From contig NZ_FOJB01000001.1 in NCBI RefSeq assembly GCF_900109955.1, positions 124,001-188,000 on the forward strand: a DNA stretch of 64,000 nucleotides, read 5' to 3'. A program made the translations under genes and the position numbers. This document shows, in pieces, positions 36,673 through 45,203 of the stretch; the stretch's first letter is position 1, and every line of letters starts with the position of its first letter. The notes under the pieces were generated by a model. That model did not search any database and had not been told where the DNA came from. It was given only the letters and a program-made list of their open reading frames with translations. This DNA is from Aliiroseovarius sediminilitoris. Its GTDB lineage: Bacteria; Pseudomonadota; Alphaproteobacteria; Rhodobacterales; Rhodobacteraceae.

Positions 36673-37695
36673 TTATGACTTGGGTTCGGACTTGCCGTCA
36701 TAGCGGCTCTGCCATTCTTCAAGAATGGCCGCCCGATTGTTGGCTGCAAACTCAAAATCATTGTCGATCATTGCGTCCAGCAGACCCTCGGGGAAGTGCT
36801 CAACCGGCTTGGCGATGCCGGGATAGGCAACAACCGCATAGCCGGTATTGTACATCTCGTTGGCTTCCTTGGTGACGGTGAAATCAACCAGCGCCTGCGC
36901 GGCTTCAAGATTGGCTGTGCCCGCAACGATTGCCGTGGCCTCCATGTCCCAACCGACCCCTTCGGACGGCACGATGATTTCCAGCGGCGCACCGTCGGCT
37001 TTCGACTTGGCACCACGGAAGGCAAACGAGATGCCGATCGGAATTTCACCCGACGCGGCCAGCTTGCAAGGTTTGGAGCCGGAATGGGTATAGCGCGCGA
37101 TGTTTTCATGCAGCGCGTCCATATACTCCCAGCCGCCTTCTTCACCAAACATTTGCAGCCAGCTGGACACGTCCAGGAAACCTGTGCCGGACGAATTTGG
37201 GTTCGGCATGATCACATGACCCGCATACATGGGATCGGTCAGATCCTTCCACGATGTCGGTGGTTTCAGTCCAAGCTTCTCGGCCTCGACGGTGTTATAG
37301 CAGACCGAGGCGACCCAGGCGTCCATGCCAACCCAGGCGGGCGGGTTGTCGCCATCCACGAATTTCGGATCAAGGTTTTCAACACCGGCCGGGGCATAAG
37401 GCTCAAGCATCCCTTCGGATTTCAGCAGCAACAATGACGTGGCTGCCAGACCCCAGATCACGTCTGCTTGCGGGTTGTCACGCTCGGCTAACAGTTTTGC
37501 GGTGATGATCCCGGTGGAATCGCGCACCCAGTTGATCTTGATGTCGGGGTTGCTCTGGTTGAACGTCTCGGCGTAGCGGGCCAGATCTTCGGCTTCTACG
37601 GCAGTATAGACCGTCAGTTCTGTCTCTGCGACCGCAGCGGTAGCAAAGGCGACGCTAGCCAGAAAGGACGTCAGTCTTTTCGCTGTGTGTTTCAT
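36673..37695 (-). CDS. aepX: AEP ABC importer substrate-binding protein (PhnS2/AepX-like)
   Basis: A 340-residue periplasmic protein with a signal peptide (MKHTAKRLTSFLASVAFATAA, cut after VAE-A region near residue 23). The start is the ATG at 37695 with GAGGAG upstream; the open frame to 37764 is not needed. Mature features: ELTVYTAVEAEDLARYAETF, INWVRDSTGIITAKLLAE, ADVIWGLAATSLLLLKSEGM, MPNPNSSGTGFLDVSSWLQM and IGISFAFRGAKSKADGAP. These are typical of the type 2 binding proteins annotated for AEP. It is the first gene of the importer operon; the 303 bases upstream hold its promoter and repeated operator-like motifs. Confidence 0.88.
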   Translation of the reverse strand: MKHTAKRLTSFLASVAFATAAVAETELTVYTAVEAEDLARYAETFNQSNPDIKINWVRDSTGIITAKLLAERDNPQADVIWGLAATSLLLLKSEGMLEPYAPAGVENLDPKFVDGDNPPAWVGMDAWVASVCYNTVEAEKLGLKPPTSWKDLTDPMYAGHVIMPNPNSSGTGFLDVSSWLQMFGEEGGWEYMDALHENIARYTHSGSKPCKLAASGEIPIGISFAFRGAKSKADGAPLEIIVPSEGVGWDMEATAIVAGTANLEAAQALVDFTVTKEANEMYNTGYAVVAYPGIAKPVEHFPEGLLDAMIDNDFEFAANNRAAILEEWQSRYDGKSEPKS

Positions 37696-37876
37696 TATCT
37701 TCTCCTCTGTTGATCTTCTGTTGTCGTGGCGGGAGCGATCAACTTCCACGCCATCCTTTTTCAAGCCAGTTTGGCAGGTTCTGACGACAAGAAAAATCGA
37801 TTATACCTACCATATGATTGGCCTGCCTTATACCATATCCAGCCACTGGGGCTTGGCGCGTGAGCCTCGCTTCGAA

Positions 37877-37939
37877 CCTCGTGACAGCGCAGATCATGCC
37901 CTGCGCCTCGTGACATATGTTTATCAATGTTTTGTGACA
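37877..37939. promoter_or_regulatory. Repeated GTGACA motif upstream of aepX
   Basis: The ten-base CCTCGTGACA occurs at 37877-37886 and again at 37906-37915, 29 bases apart (about three helix turns), and GTGACA recurs at 37934-37939. They lie in the 303-base gap between aepX and the Na/Pi gene, where the aepX promoter must be. Nearer aepX (37801-37848) there are two TATACC...CATAT copies. The binding protein is unknown. Confidence 0.4.
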
Positions 37940-37998
37940 GATCGGGCTGCACCGTCTGGCGCTTGAACTTCCAAGGAGGTCACATTGCTTGTTGCGCA

Positions 37999-39678
37999 TC
38001 AGTCGCTCACCTCCGTGCCATCCAGGTCTTCGATCAAGCGCGTTTCCAAAAGCTGGCCATTCCGATACAGGATCGGATACGCAATCGCGGCGATATGGTT
38101 GTTGATATCACGCAGGGCGCGCAGCGTTTCCAAATGGATATCGCTGGTCTCGAAGCTCTCGACACGACCATTTTGCAGGCGCGCAAGGTGATATTTTCGG
38201 CTTTTGCGCTCGGCCCGTTTGAAATCGGCTTTCTCGACCACAAGCAAACGCGCGCTTTCCAGATCATCCGAGATCAGAACATTGCTGGCCAGATGGAAGT
38301 TCGCGCAGACCGCCTCGTACATCCGCAGAAGTTCGGCCCAGCCTTCCTCTGAAAAACTCAGATGCCCATCCAGTTTTTCTTTCGCAACCGAGGTCAATTT
38401 CATCGCAATCACATCGCCCGCGGCTTCAAGTCGGATGGCATATTCCATCAAACCGCGAACAGATTTGACGTCCGCTTTTGAGTAAGTGTTTTGCGGCATA
38501 GTCGCGACGTAGGATCGGATGCCTGATAGCGTCTCATTCACCTCGTCGTCCTTTGCGCGCGTCGCCCGCAACACCGATGTATCGCTTGCCTCGTAAAGTC
38601 GGGGCACGGTGTGAAACATCCGCTCAACCTGACCGATCATCCGCAGCAACTCCCGTTTCAAACTGGCGATCGCCTGTTGCGGCGTATCGAGCGCGGATGG
38701 GTCCAATGCGCTGACTGGCTGATCTACCCCATTTGCCTGATTGCCCGAATATTTTGGGAACAACCGCACAATCGGGTGTTCAATCAGGCTACAAAATGGC
38801 AGCGCCAGCACCAGAAGCGACAGGTTGAACCCGATATGGGCATAAATCAGCGACTGGCCGGGACCAACAAACAGCAGGTGATCTGGGTCAGCCAACAAAT
38901 TAATGACCAGCAGAACAATCAAGGCCCAACTTCCGCGCAGCATCAGGTTTGCGAACGGAATACGTCGCCCCTCTGACGACATTCCACGGGTCAGCCAGAT
39001 CGGAATGAACGCGCTGCCCATATTTGCCCCCAACAAAAGCGACAGCGCGGCGGCGAAGGGGATTGCGCCGATCTGAACCAGCGTCACACACATCAGGATC
39101 GCGGCAACACTGGAATGCATGATGAATGCCAAGGCGGCACCGACGATGAAAGCTGTCACGAAATCACGCGCCAGATACCCGGACACTGCCGGAAGAAATG
39201 CGCTGTCGCTGATCGGGGCAACGGCATCGCGCAGAAACTGAAGCGAAATCAGGATGAACGCCACACCCATCAGGATACGGCCAAATTGCCGACCTTTCTT
39301 GCTTTCAACCTTCACAAACAACCAGCCGCCAGCGGCCAGCAGCAAGGGCACGAGCCAATCCAGCTTGAACGACAAAATCTGAATGATAAGCGCCGATCCC
39401 AGATCGCCACCCAGCACGATTGCAAGCCCGGTGGGAAAGGCCAGATACCCGCTCGCGGCGAACCCGGTTGCCAACAGCGCCACCGCCGCCGAGCTTTGCA
39501 AGACGATCGCCAGGAAAACGCCGGTCGTGCTGGCGCCGATCAGACTGTGGTTGTCTGTAAGCATCCGCTGGAACGAGGCACCAAAGCTGCGCTCGATCCC
39601 CGTGCGCACCATCCGCACGGCGAACAGCAGCAGCATGGTGGCACCCGCAAGGCTGATCACAAAACTTACGATGGCCAT
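37999..39678 (-). CDS. Na+/phosphate cotransporter family protein with PhoU-like domain
   Basis: A 559-residue protein. The start is the ATG at 39678, one base after the stop of the phosphatase gene. The membrane half (residues 1-~300) has the two inverted Na/Pi repeats with QSS motifs (FLAIVLQSSAAVALLATGFA and FIMHSSVAAILMCVTLVQIG) and LLGANMGSAFIPIWLTRGMS. The rest is a soluble helical PhoU-like domain (REL...GQVERMFHTVPRL, YSKADVKSVRGLMEYAIRLE). Members such as YjbB of Escherichia coli export phosphate. Beside an AEP-degrading pathway that frees phosphate, export of surplus phosphate is a reasonable inference, but uptake cannot be excluded. Confidence 0.85.
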   Translation of the reverse strand: MAIVSFVISLAGATMLLLFAVRMVRTGIERSFGASFQRMLTDNHSLIGASTTGVFLAIVLQSSAAVALLATGFAASGYLAFPTGLAIVLGGDLGSALIIQILSFKLDWLVPLLLAAGGWLFVKVESKKGRQFGRILMGVAFILISLQFLRDAVAPISDSAFLPAVSGYLARDFVTAFIVGAALAFIMHSSVAAILMCVTLVQIGAIPFAAALSLLLGANMGSAFIPIWLTRGMSSEGRRIPFANLMLRGSWALIVLLVINLLADPDHLLFVGPGQSLIYAHIGFNLSLLVLALPFCSLIEHPIVRLFPKYSGNQANGVDQPVSALDPSALDTPQQAIASLKRELLRMIGQVERMFHTVPRLYEASDTSVLRATRAKDDEVNETLSGIRSYVATMPQNTYSKADVKSVRGLMEYAIRLEAAGDVIAMKLTSVAKEKLDGHLSFSEEGWAELLRMYEAVCANFHLASNVLISDDLESARLLVVEKADFKRAERKSRKYHLARLQNGRVESFETSDIHLETLRALRDINNHIAAIAYPILYRNGQLLETRLIEDLDGTEVSD

Positions 39679-39679
39679 G

Positions 39680-40459
39680 CTACGCCCCCACCAGATGCAG
39701 AAGGTCGGCATGAAGTTTGGCAGTTGCGGCTGTCACGACGCCTGACGTGCCAGACGACAGGGACAACGGCTGACCTTCCCAATCCGTGACAATGCCTCCA
39801 GCCGCTTCGATCACTGGAACCAAGGGCAAATAATCATAGGGTTGCAGATCTTCATCCACCACAGCATCGACATGCCCCATGGCAACCAACGCATGAGGAT
39901 AACAATCATAGCCGAACCGACGCGTTTGACCTGCCGACAGAAGACGGTTGAAGGCCTGAGGATGTCTGACAAATATCTTCTCGGCTTCGTTGATATATAA
40001 AATCGCCCGATCCAGCGAAGTCTGTGATGAGACGCGAATCTTGTCGCCGTTCAGCATCGCAGAGCCACCCCGCACACCGATCACCGTTTCGTTCAGCACA
40101 GGCATTCCGATCACGCCAATGGTGGGCACACCCTTGTAAAGTCGCGCCAGAAGAATACCAAAAAGTGGGTGGCCAGACAGGAAAGACCGGGTACCATCGA
40201 TGGGATCTATGCTCCAGACATGGTCACAAGTCAGGTCAGATTGACCGAACTCCTCGCCCAGAATGCCATCTTCGGGAAAGTGCTGATCCAAATAGGCACG
40301 CACGCGCAGTTCGACACTGCGATCTGCCTGGGTGACAGGGCTTTCGTCGTCCTTCAGCTCGATCTCAAGCAGATGGCGAAAATACGCCATCGCAGAACTG
40401 CCTGCCAGATCGGCAATGCGATTGGCATGAACGACGGTTGTTTCAGCCTCCGTCAGCAT
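39680..40459 (-). CDS. Inositol-monophosphatase/HisN-family phosphatase
   Basis: A 259-residue Mg2+-dependent phosphomonoesterase. Metal and catalytic motifs are complete: DESPVTQADRSVE, GILGEEFGQSD, the VWSIDPIDGTRSFLSGHPLF signature and YDYLPLVPVIEAAGGIVTDW. The closest named relatives by motif are histidinol-phosphatase (HisN) and inositol monophosphatase; sequence alone does not decide the substrate. It overlaps the DeoR gene by seven bases and is followed immediately by the Na/Pi transporter, so the three form one operon. A role in releasing phosphate from a phosphorylated intermediate would suit the neighbours but is not shown. Confidence 0.88.
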   Translation of the reverse strand: MLTEAETTVVHANRIADLAGSSAMAYFRHLLEIELKDDESPVTQADRSVELRVRAYLDQHFPEDGILGEEFGQSDLTCDHVWSIDPIDGTRSFLSGHPLFGILLARLYKGVPTIGVIGMPVLNETVIGVRGGSAMLNGDKIRVSSQTSLDRAILYINEAEKIFVRHPQAFNRLLSAGQTRRFGYDCYPHALVAMGHVDAVVDEDLQPYDYLPLVPVIEAAGGIVTDWEGQPLSLSSGTSGVVTAATAKLHADLLHLVGA

Positions 40460-41247
40460 TTCACGACCTCCGGATGTACCGCCTTAACGCTGATGTCCCA
40501 ATTGTCCAACTGCCGCGCCAATTCATGCTCCGGCACCTGATCTACGATCATCCGATCAATGCGTTGCGGCGTGAATCCCTGATGAGGTGCTTTCGATCCG
40601 AATTTATGATGAGTCATTGCCACAACTGCCGCATCCGAGCAGTCGATCACCACGGACGCCAGATCCGCTTCCGCCCTGTTCAAATAAAGAAAGCCGCGCT
40701 TGGTGTGCAACGCATCGGCGCTAAGAACGGACAGATCATAACAGAACTGTCGCGCCTGTTGTTCAGCCACGTGACCGAATGCGCCCAGTTCGTCGACATG
40801 CATTTCCCCGCCCAAAAGGTAGACGTGATTGTCGTTGTGGCCCACCAAGGTTTGCGCGACCTGAACCGAGTTTGTCGTTATTGAAAGGCTGCCACGGGTG
40901 CGCAATTCCTCTGCGACGAATGCGGTGGTGCTACCGACATCCAGAAACAACGTCATGCCGTCTTCAATCTCGCGCACAAGGGTTTTCGCCACAGCGCGCT
41001 TCTCTCGCGCATACTGCTCGATCCGCTGGAAAAAGCTCGGGTCGCTCTGGGTTCCGACAAGATAGGCGCCGCCATGAACGCGCGCGACCGAGCCCGCCTT
41101 TGACAACGCCTTGATTGTGCGGCGTACGGTTTCTTCCGAGACATTCAGCGCAGTGGCAAGGTCCGAATTCTTGGCAAACCCGCCGACCCTGCGAATGGCG
41201 TCGAGCAATTCCAGCTCTCGGTAGGAGTGTTTTGTCTCGCCTGCCAT
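40453..41247 (-). CDS. DeoR-family transcriptional regulator
   Basis: A 264-residue regulator. The start is the ATG at 41247 (MAGETKHSYRELELLDAIRR) with GGGGGC upstream; a TTG at 41259 is less likely. The winged helix-turn-helix is GGFAKNSDLATALNVSEETV followed by RRTIKALSKAGSVARVHGGA, the DeoR signature. The sugar-phosphate-type sensor domain shows FLDVGSTTAFVAEEL, ITTNSVQVAQTLV, VYLLGGEM and CSDAAVVAMTHHKFG. Regulators of this family usually respond to phosphorylated sugars or polyols. It is cotranscribed with the phosphatase and the Na/Pi transporter and probably represses its own operon. Confidence 0.9.
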   Translation of the reverse strand: MAGETKHSYRELELLDAIRRVGGFAKNSDLATALNVSEETVRRTIKALSKAGSVARVHGGAYLVGTQSDPSFFQRIEQYAREKRAVAKTLVREIEDGMTLFLDVGSTTAFVAEELRTRGSLSITTNSVQVAQTLVGHNDNHVYLLGGEMHVDELGAFGHVAEQQARQFCYDLSVLSADALHTKRGFLYLNRAEADLASVVIDCSDAAVVAMTHHKFGSKAPHQGFTPQRIDRMIVDQVPEHELARQLDNWDISVKAVHPEVVKC

Positions 41248-41602
41248 ATCAGCCCCCAAGCATGTGGCTTAACCAAATCCTTTGGTTTTCCACATTTTCA
41301 CACAATTTTGTGGATTTTTGCCCGAATCAAGACAAAATACAAGCCAAAACCAAAATTCTAGCCAACAGCCGTGAACTTGTTGTGCCGAGTGTTGAAAGCG
41401 GATGTGATCTACGCGTCGCGTGCCAACGCAACCTGACTATCTTTGTCGGTCCGCCAACCGGTTCTGAGGACCAGGGACATCGGCGGATAGACTTGGTGCA
41501 CGGTGACGGGCGGTCAAATGTTTGAAGCGCGTGATGAACGGGTTGTAACCGACCTCCACCACGTGTTGTTTCTTGGCGGAGTTTTCATCCCGGAGCGGCG
41601 GG
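41248..41602. other. 355-base intergenic region with the DeoR operon promoter
   Basis: No gene is seen. The half nearest deoR is AT-rich and contains inverted repeats (CCAAATCCTTTGG at about 41273-41285 and TCCACA...TGTGGA) and several AAAACCAAAAT-like stretches, as expected for a regulated promoter. The half nearest flgI has ordinary composition and no clear terminator. Confidence 0.55.
41289..41314. promoter_or_regulatory. Candidate DeoR operator
   Basis: An inverted repeat TCCACA (41289-41294) / TGTGGA (41309-41314) with a 14-base AT-rich spacer, 42 bases upstream of the deoR start. The position fits autoregulation. No protein-DNA evidence can be read from sequence. Confidence 0.4.
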
Positions 41603-42706
41603 TCAGCGGACTACGAAATCAGCATGGAGCGCACCCGCGGCTTTGATGCTTTTCAGAATATCGATCAAGTCGCGCGGAGCGACCCCCAGAGCATTAAGGC
41701 CGGCGATCACGTCTGATAGTGACGCGCTACCATCGACCTCGGCCAGGCCAATGCCCGGTTCTTCTTCGATACCTGCACTGGTTCGCGGCACCAGGATCGG
41801 CTCCCCGTTTGAGAACGGGTTGGGCTGCACAACAACGGGCGTTTCCTGAATTCGAAGCGTCAGATTGCCTTGCGAAACGGCAACGCGGCTGATCCGCACG
41901 TCCGATCCCATGACGATGGTCCCTGATCGTTGATCCACAACGACCTTCGCCTTTCGCTCGGGCTGGACGCCCAGATTTTCGATAGTGCCAATGGCATGGG
42001 CCGGAGAAATCGCGCGCGTGGCGCTGATGTCGACGACCACGGTTCCGCTGTCCAGCATCCGTGACACGACGCGGTCAAACTTGGCGTTGATCGCCCGTTC
42101 AATACGTTCGGCCGTGGTAAAGTCCGGGGTTCGCAGCGCCAGTCGGATTGACCTCAGCTTGGTAAAATCAAAGTCAATCTCTTGTTCAACGCGCGCACCA
42201 TTGGGGATGACGCCGCTTGTCGGAACCCCTTGCGTAACCTTGCCCGCATCGCCTTCGGCAACAGCGCCACCAGCGATGATCGTGCCCTGGCCAACGGCAT
42301 AGATCTCGCCATCCGCCGCATTCAGCGGCGTCATGATCAGCGTGCCTCCCAGCAGGCTTTTGGCATCTCCGATAGCCGAAACGGTAACATCAATCCTCGA
42401 CCCAGCACGGGCAAAAGGTGGCAGGGCTGCGGTGACGAAAACAGCAGCCACATTCTTCGGTCGGAACTGTTCGCCCGTAATGTTGACGCCCAATCTCTCC
42501 AGAATGTTGGACATTATGTCTTCGGTGAAGGGGGCGTTTCGAATGCCGTCGCCGGTGCCGTTCAACCCGACCACCAGCCCGTAGCCCACCAGATCGTTGC
42601 CACGCACGCCGTCAAATTCCACCAGGTCTTTGATACGCACAGGATTTGCTTGAGCCACGGACAATGACAACAGCATAGAAAGCAAGAATACAGGAAGCCG
42701 GTTCAT
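41603..42706 (-). CDS. flgI: Flagellar P-ring protein FlgI
   Basis: 367 residues with a signal peptide (MNRLPVFLLSMLLSLSVAQA). The mature start NPVRIKDLVEFDGVRGNDLV and GYGLVVGLNGTGDGIRNAPF are the FlgI hallmark. Others are NVAAVFVTAALPPFARAGSR, DVTVSAIGDAKSLLGGTLIM, VPSGVIPNGA-like TSGVIPNGARVEQE and GLNALGVAPRDLIDILKSIK near the end. It forms the periplasmic P ring around the flagellar rod. The length is normal. The start overlaps the flgL stop by four bases; it is the last gene of the motB/flgE-K-L-I run. Confidence 0.97.
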   Translation of the reverse strand: MNRLPVFLLSMLLSLSVAQANPVRIKDLVEFDGVRGNDLVGYGLVVGLNGTGDGIRNAPFTEDIMSNILERLGVNITGEQFRPKNVAAVFVTAALPPFARAGSRIDVTVSAIGDAKSLLGGTLIMTPLNAADGEIYAVGQGTIIAGGAVAEGDAGKVTQGVPTSGVIPNGARVEQEIDFDFTKLRSIRLALRTPDFTTAERIERAINAKFDRVVSRMLDSGTVVVDISATRAISPAHAIGTIENLGVQPERKAKVVVDQRSGTIVMGSDVRISRVAVSQGNLTLRIQETPVVVQPNPFSNGEPILVPRTSAGIEEEPGIGLAEVDGSASLSDVIAGLNALGVAPRDLIDILKSIKAAGALHADFVVR

Positions 42707-43713
42707 CGCATATAGTCCGTGAAAGTCAGGTTAGAGAGCCGGGCCGTCACCGTATAAAGGCTTTCCATCTGGTCATAGAGCGCCTGCAATGCGGTTGCCG
42801 TTTCGTATGGATCTGCTGCGGTCAGGCGATTATATGAGAGTTCCAACGCAGATTTTTCTGCTACATTGCTGGCAGAGGCGGCTTCGATCCGCGCCTCGAC
42901 ACTACCGATATTCGCCCGTACATTGGTCAGGTCATCAATCGCGTTCAACAGACCATTCGATGATCTGCTCGCAAGGTCCTTTTGGGCGTCCAGGTCACCC
43001 GTCAAGACACCTTCGCCCATGACCGCAGATTTGGTGAGAGCGGCCAACAGGTCACGTATTTCGGGGCTGTTCGCCTTGACAGGCTGTGACGCCACTTCGC
43101 CATCACGCAACCGAAACGGTCCCAGATCTTGACCTGACCCCAAATATCCCAACGTGTCAAATCCGCCGCCCGGCGCCTTGAACCAATTGTCGATCTGATC
43201 CGCAATGCCGGCAGCAGTGGTTTCTCCGGAGATCGCCGACATCACACCCGAGAGGATAGCAGAGGCGTCTGCCAGGGCCGGACCATCCGTTGCCGTCCCC
43301 GCAAAAAGCGCCCGCCCGCCGAGGCTCGTGTTCAGGTTCGAGATTACCGACGACAATCGTTCCCGCGCGTCCACCCCCGTATCCTGGAACACTCCCGCAT
43401 TCTGGGACCCAATCGCAATATGCAGACCGCCGGACAGTGTCTCGACCTGATCCTGGATGTTGCCAAGAACGGTTTGGGCACCTTCCAAAATCGTCGCAGC
43501 TTCTTTTACGCTTTGGGCATAGGCTGTTTGCAGTTTCAGGCTATGTTCGATACCTGCCACCGGACCAAAGTCGCCAGAAACCTGAGTTGCCATATCTGTC
43601 TTGCGACCGGTCGACAGCTCAAGCCCCAGACGCGCCATATCCTGTTTGATTTGCGCCGTCAGATGGCGGGTTTGAAACGTGCTGGCAAGATCACCGTAAC
43701 TCGCGAATGTCAT
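42703..43713 (-). CDS. flgL: Flagellar hook-associated protein 3 FlgL
   Basis: 336 residues of the flagellin/FlgL type, forming the hook-filament junction. N-terminal flagellin domain: YGDLASTFQTRHLTAQIKQD, LGLELSTGRKTDMATQVSGD. C-terminal domain: GLLNAIDDLTNVRANIGSVE, YNRLTAADPYETATALQALY, with a final LTFTDYMR. Middle part is variable. No signal peptide, as expected for a protein exported by the flagellar type III system. Ten bases after flgK. Confidence 0.93.
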   Translation of the reverse strand: MTFASYGDLASTFQTRHLTAQIKQDMARLGLELSTGRKTDMATQVSGDFGPVAGIEHSLKLQTAYAQSVKEAATILEGAQTVLGNIQDQVETLSGGLHIAIGSQNAGVFQDTGVDARERLSSVISNLNTSLGGRALFAGTATDGPALADASAILSGVMSAISGETTAAGIADQIDNWFKAPGGGFDTLGYLGSGQDLGPFRLRDGEVASQPVKANSPEIRDLLAALTKSAVMGEGVLTGDLDAQKDLASRSSNGLLNAIDDLTNVRANIGSVEARIEAASASNVAEKSALELSYNRLTAADPYETATALQALYDQMESLYTVTARLSNLTFTDYMR

Positions 43714-43723
43714 GTCGTCCCTC

Positions 43724-45175
43724 CTAGATGGCCAGTATGGTCTGGATCATTTCGTCAGCTGTCGAAATGACACGCGCGTTGGCTGCGTAAGCCTGTTCGA
43801 TCTGCATCAGCTTTTGCATCTGCGCGTCGGTATCAACACCTTGCGACAGCTCCATCTGGCGCAGCGCCTGTTGTTGGGATGTGGCGAAGCCCAGGCGGGT
43901 TTCGGTCTGAAGTCGGTCTGAAGTCACGCTCGACAGCAACTCCGATGCCAGTCCGGCAGCAGATTGCGACGTGGCGGAGAACCCACCAGAAACTGGCACC
44001 CGCGTCGTGCTGAATGTGTCGATCAGACCATTCAGCAATGCAGCATCGCCAACATTCCCTTGCGCAGCAGCCCCAAGACCGTCGCGCAGCCGCCACAGTG
44101 CGCCGCCTTGATCCGGATCGACAGCGGCATTTACCGAAATCCGGGTTGCCAGCGCCACTTCATCCACCGCAGCAAAAGTGGCCCCTGCATCGGTAAAGAG
44201 ACCTGGGTCGCCCGGTGCGCGGGTCGCGTCCAGCGCGGGATCTTGAAACCGTTCAAGCAGGTCGCGCGCAAAACCATCTACCCGCACCTGCGCAGTGACA
44301 GCGATCTGATCGCGCACGGCAAACTGACCCGCAAGCGCGCCACCGGCAACAAGGCTGCGTTCACCTGCGCTGTCGATCGGTATGCCGTTAAGCGTCAGAC
44401 CGGACAAGGCACCGCCAGCAAGCGTCATCTCTGGCACAATCATGTTGACCGAAGTGAAGTCCAGCCGCGCGGCCTTGCCATCCAGCAACACAGCCCCACC
44501 GGTTGTGACGAGGGCAACCGCCCCATTCTCGCGTGGCAGTTGTCTGAACGGCACAATCGGAGAAAGCGCATCGATCTTCTGCTGTCGCAAATCCATCAAC
44601 CCGGACGGGTCAGCGCCACGCGCCTGTGCGGTTTGTATCTTCGCGTTCAGCGCTTGAACATCGTCCAAACCGGCGTTCAGTGTTGCCACCATCTCCGCGA
44701 TCGCCTGATCCGCATTCAAGCGCGCGTTCTGGATATGGTCGGATGTGGCGTTCAAATGAGTGGTCAGGCTGTTGGCCGCGTTCAAGACCGCAGATTGGCG
44801 CGTCTGACTGTCTGGTCGCGCTGCGGCTTCGATGAGCGATGCTTCAAACTGCGCCAGACGCCCGGATAAAGACCCGGGCTGGTCGGGTGTGCCCAGCACC
44901 TGCTCCAGATCAGTCAGAAACTGCTGCTGTGCGCCGTGGTATCCTGCCGCTGCGTCCGCAAGACGACGGTCACCGATCAACACCTCATCCACCTGCCGTA
45001 ATACACCTTCGACCCGGACGCCAGCACTGCCCGGCGTCCGCGTAGACAGTTCCAGCGATCTGGCGCCGTAGCCTTGGGTCATCGCGTTGGCAACGTTGGA
45101 CGAGACAAGCTCGGCCGCGCGTGACGATGCGGTAAGCCCTGACAGGGCGTTAGAGAAGGCGCCGGAAATGCTCAT
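43724..45175 (-). CDS. flgK: Flagellar hook-associated protein 1 FlgK
   Basis: 483 residues. The N-terminus MSISGAFSNALSGLTASSRA with AAELVSSNVANAMTQGYGAR is the rod/hook family motif, and the C-terminus has EQAYAANARVISTADEMIQTI, the matching helical end. The central region carries LNAKIQTAQARGADPSGLMD and DALSPIVPFRQ-type sequence usual in FlgK. It joins hook to FlgL. It lies 28 bases downstream of flgE in the same operon. Confidence 0.95.
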   Translation of the reverse strand: MSISGAFSNALSGLTASSRAAELVSSNVANAMTQGYGARSLELSTRTPGSAGVRVEGVLRQVDEVLIGDRRLADAAAGYHGAQQQFLTDLEQVLGTPDQPGSLSGRLAQFEASLIEAAARPDSQTRQSAVLNAANSLTTHLNATSDHIQNARLNADQAIAEMVATLNAGLDDVQALNAKIQTAQARGADPSGLMDLRQQKIDALSPIVPFRQLPRENGAVALVTTGGAVLLDGKAARLDFTSVNMIVPEMTLAGGALSGLTLNGIPIDSAGERSLVAGGALAGQFAVRDQIAVTAQVRVDGFARDLLERFQDPALDATRAPGDPGLFTDAGATFAAVDEVALATRISVNAAVDPDQGGALWRLRDGLGAAAQGNVGDAALLNGLIDTFSTTRVPVSGGFSATSQSAAGLASELLSSVTSDRLQTETRLGFATSQQQALRQMELSQGVDTDAQMQKLMQIEQAYAANARVISTADEMIQTILAI

Positions 45176-45203
45176 CGGTCAGACTCTGGGATCCTTGTTT
45201 TCA

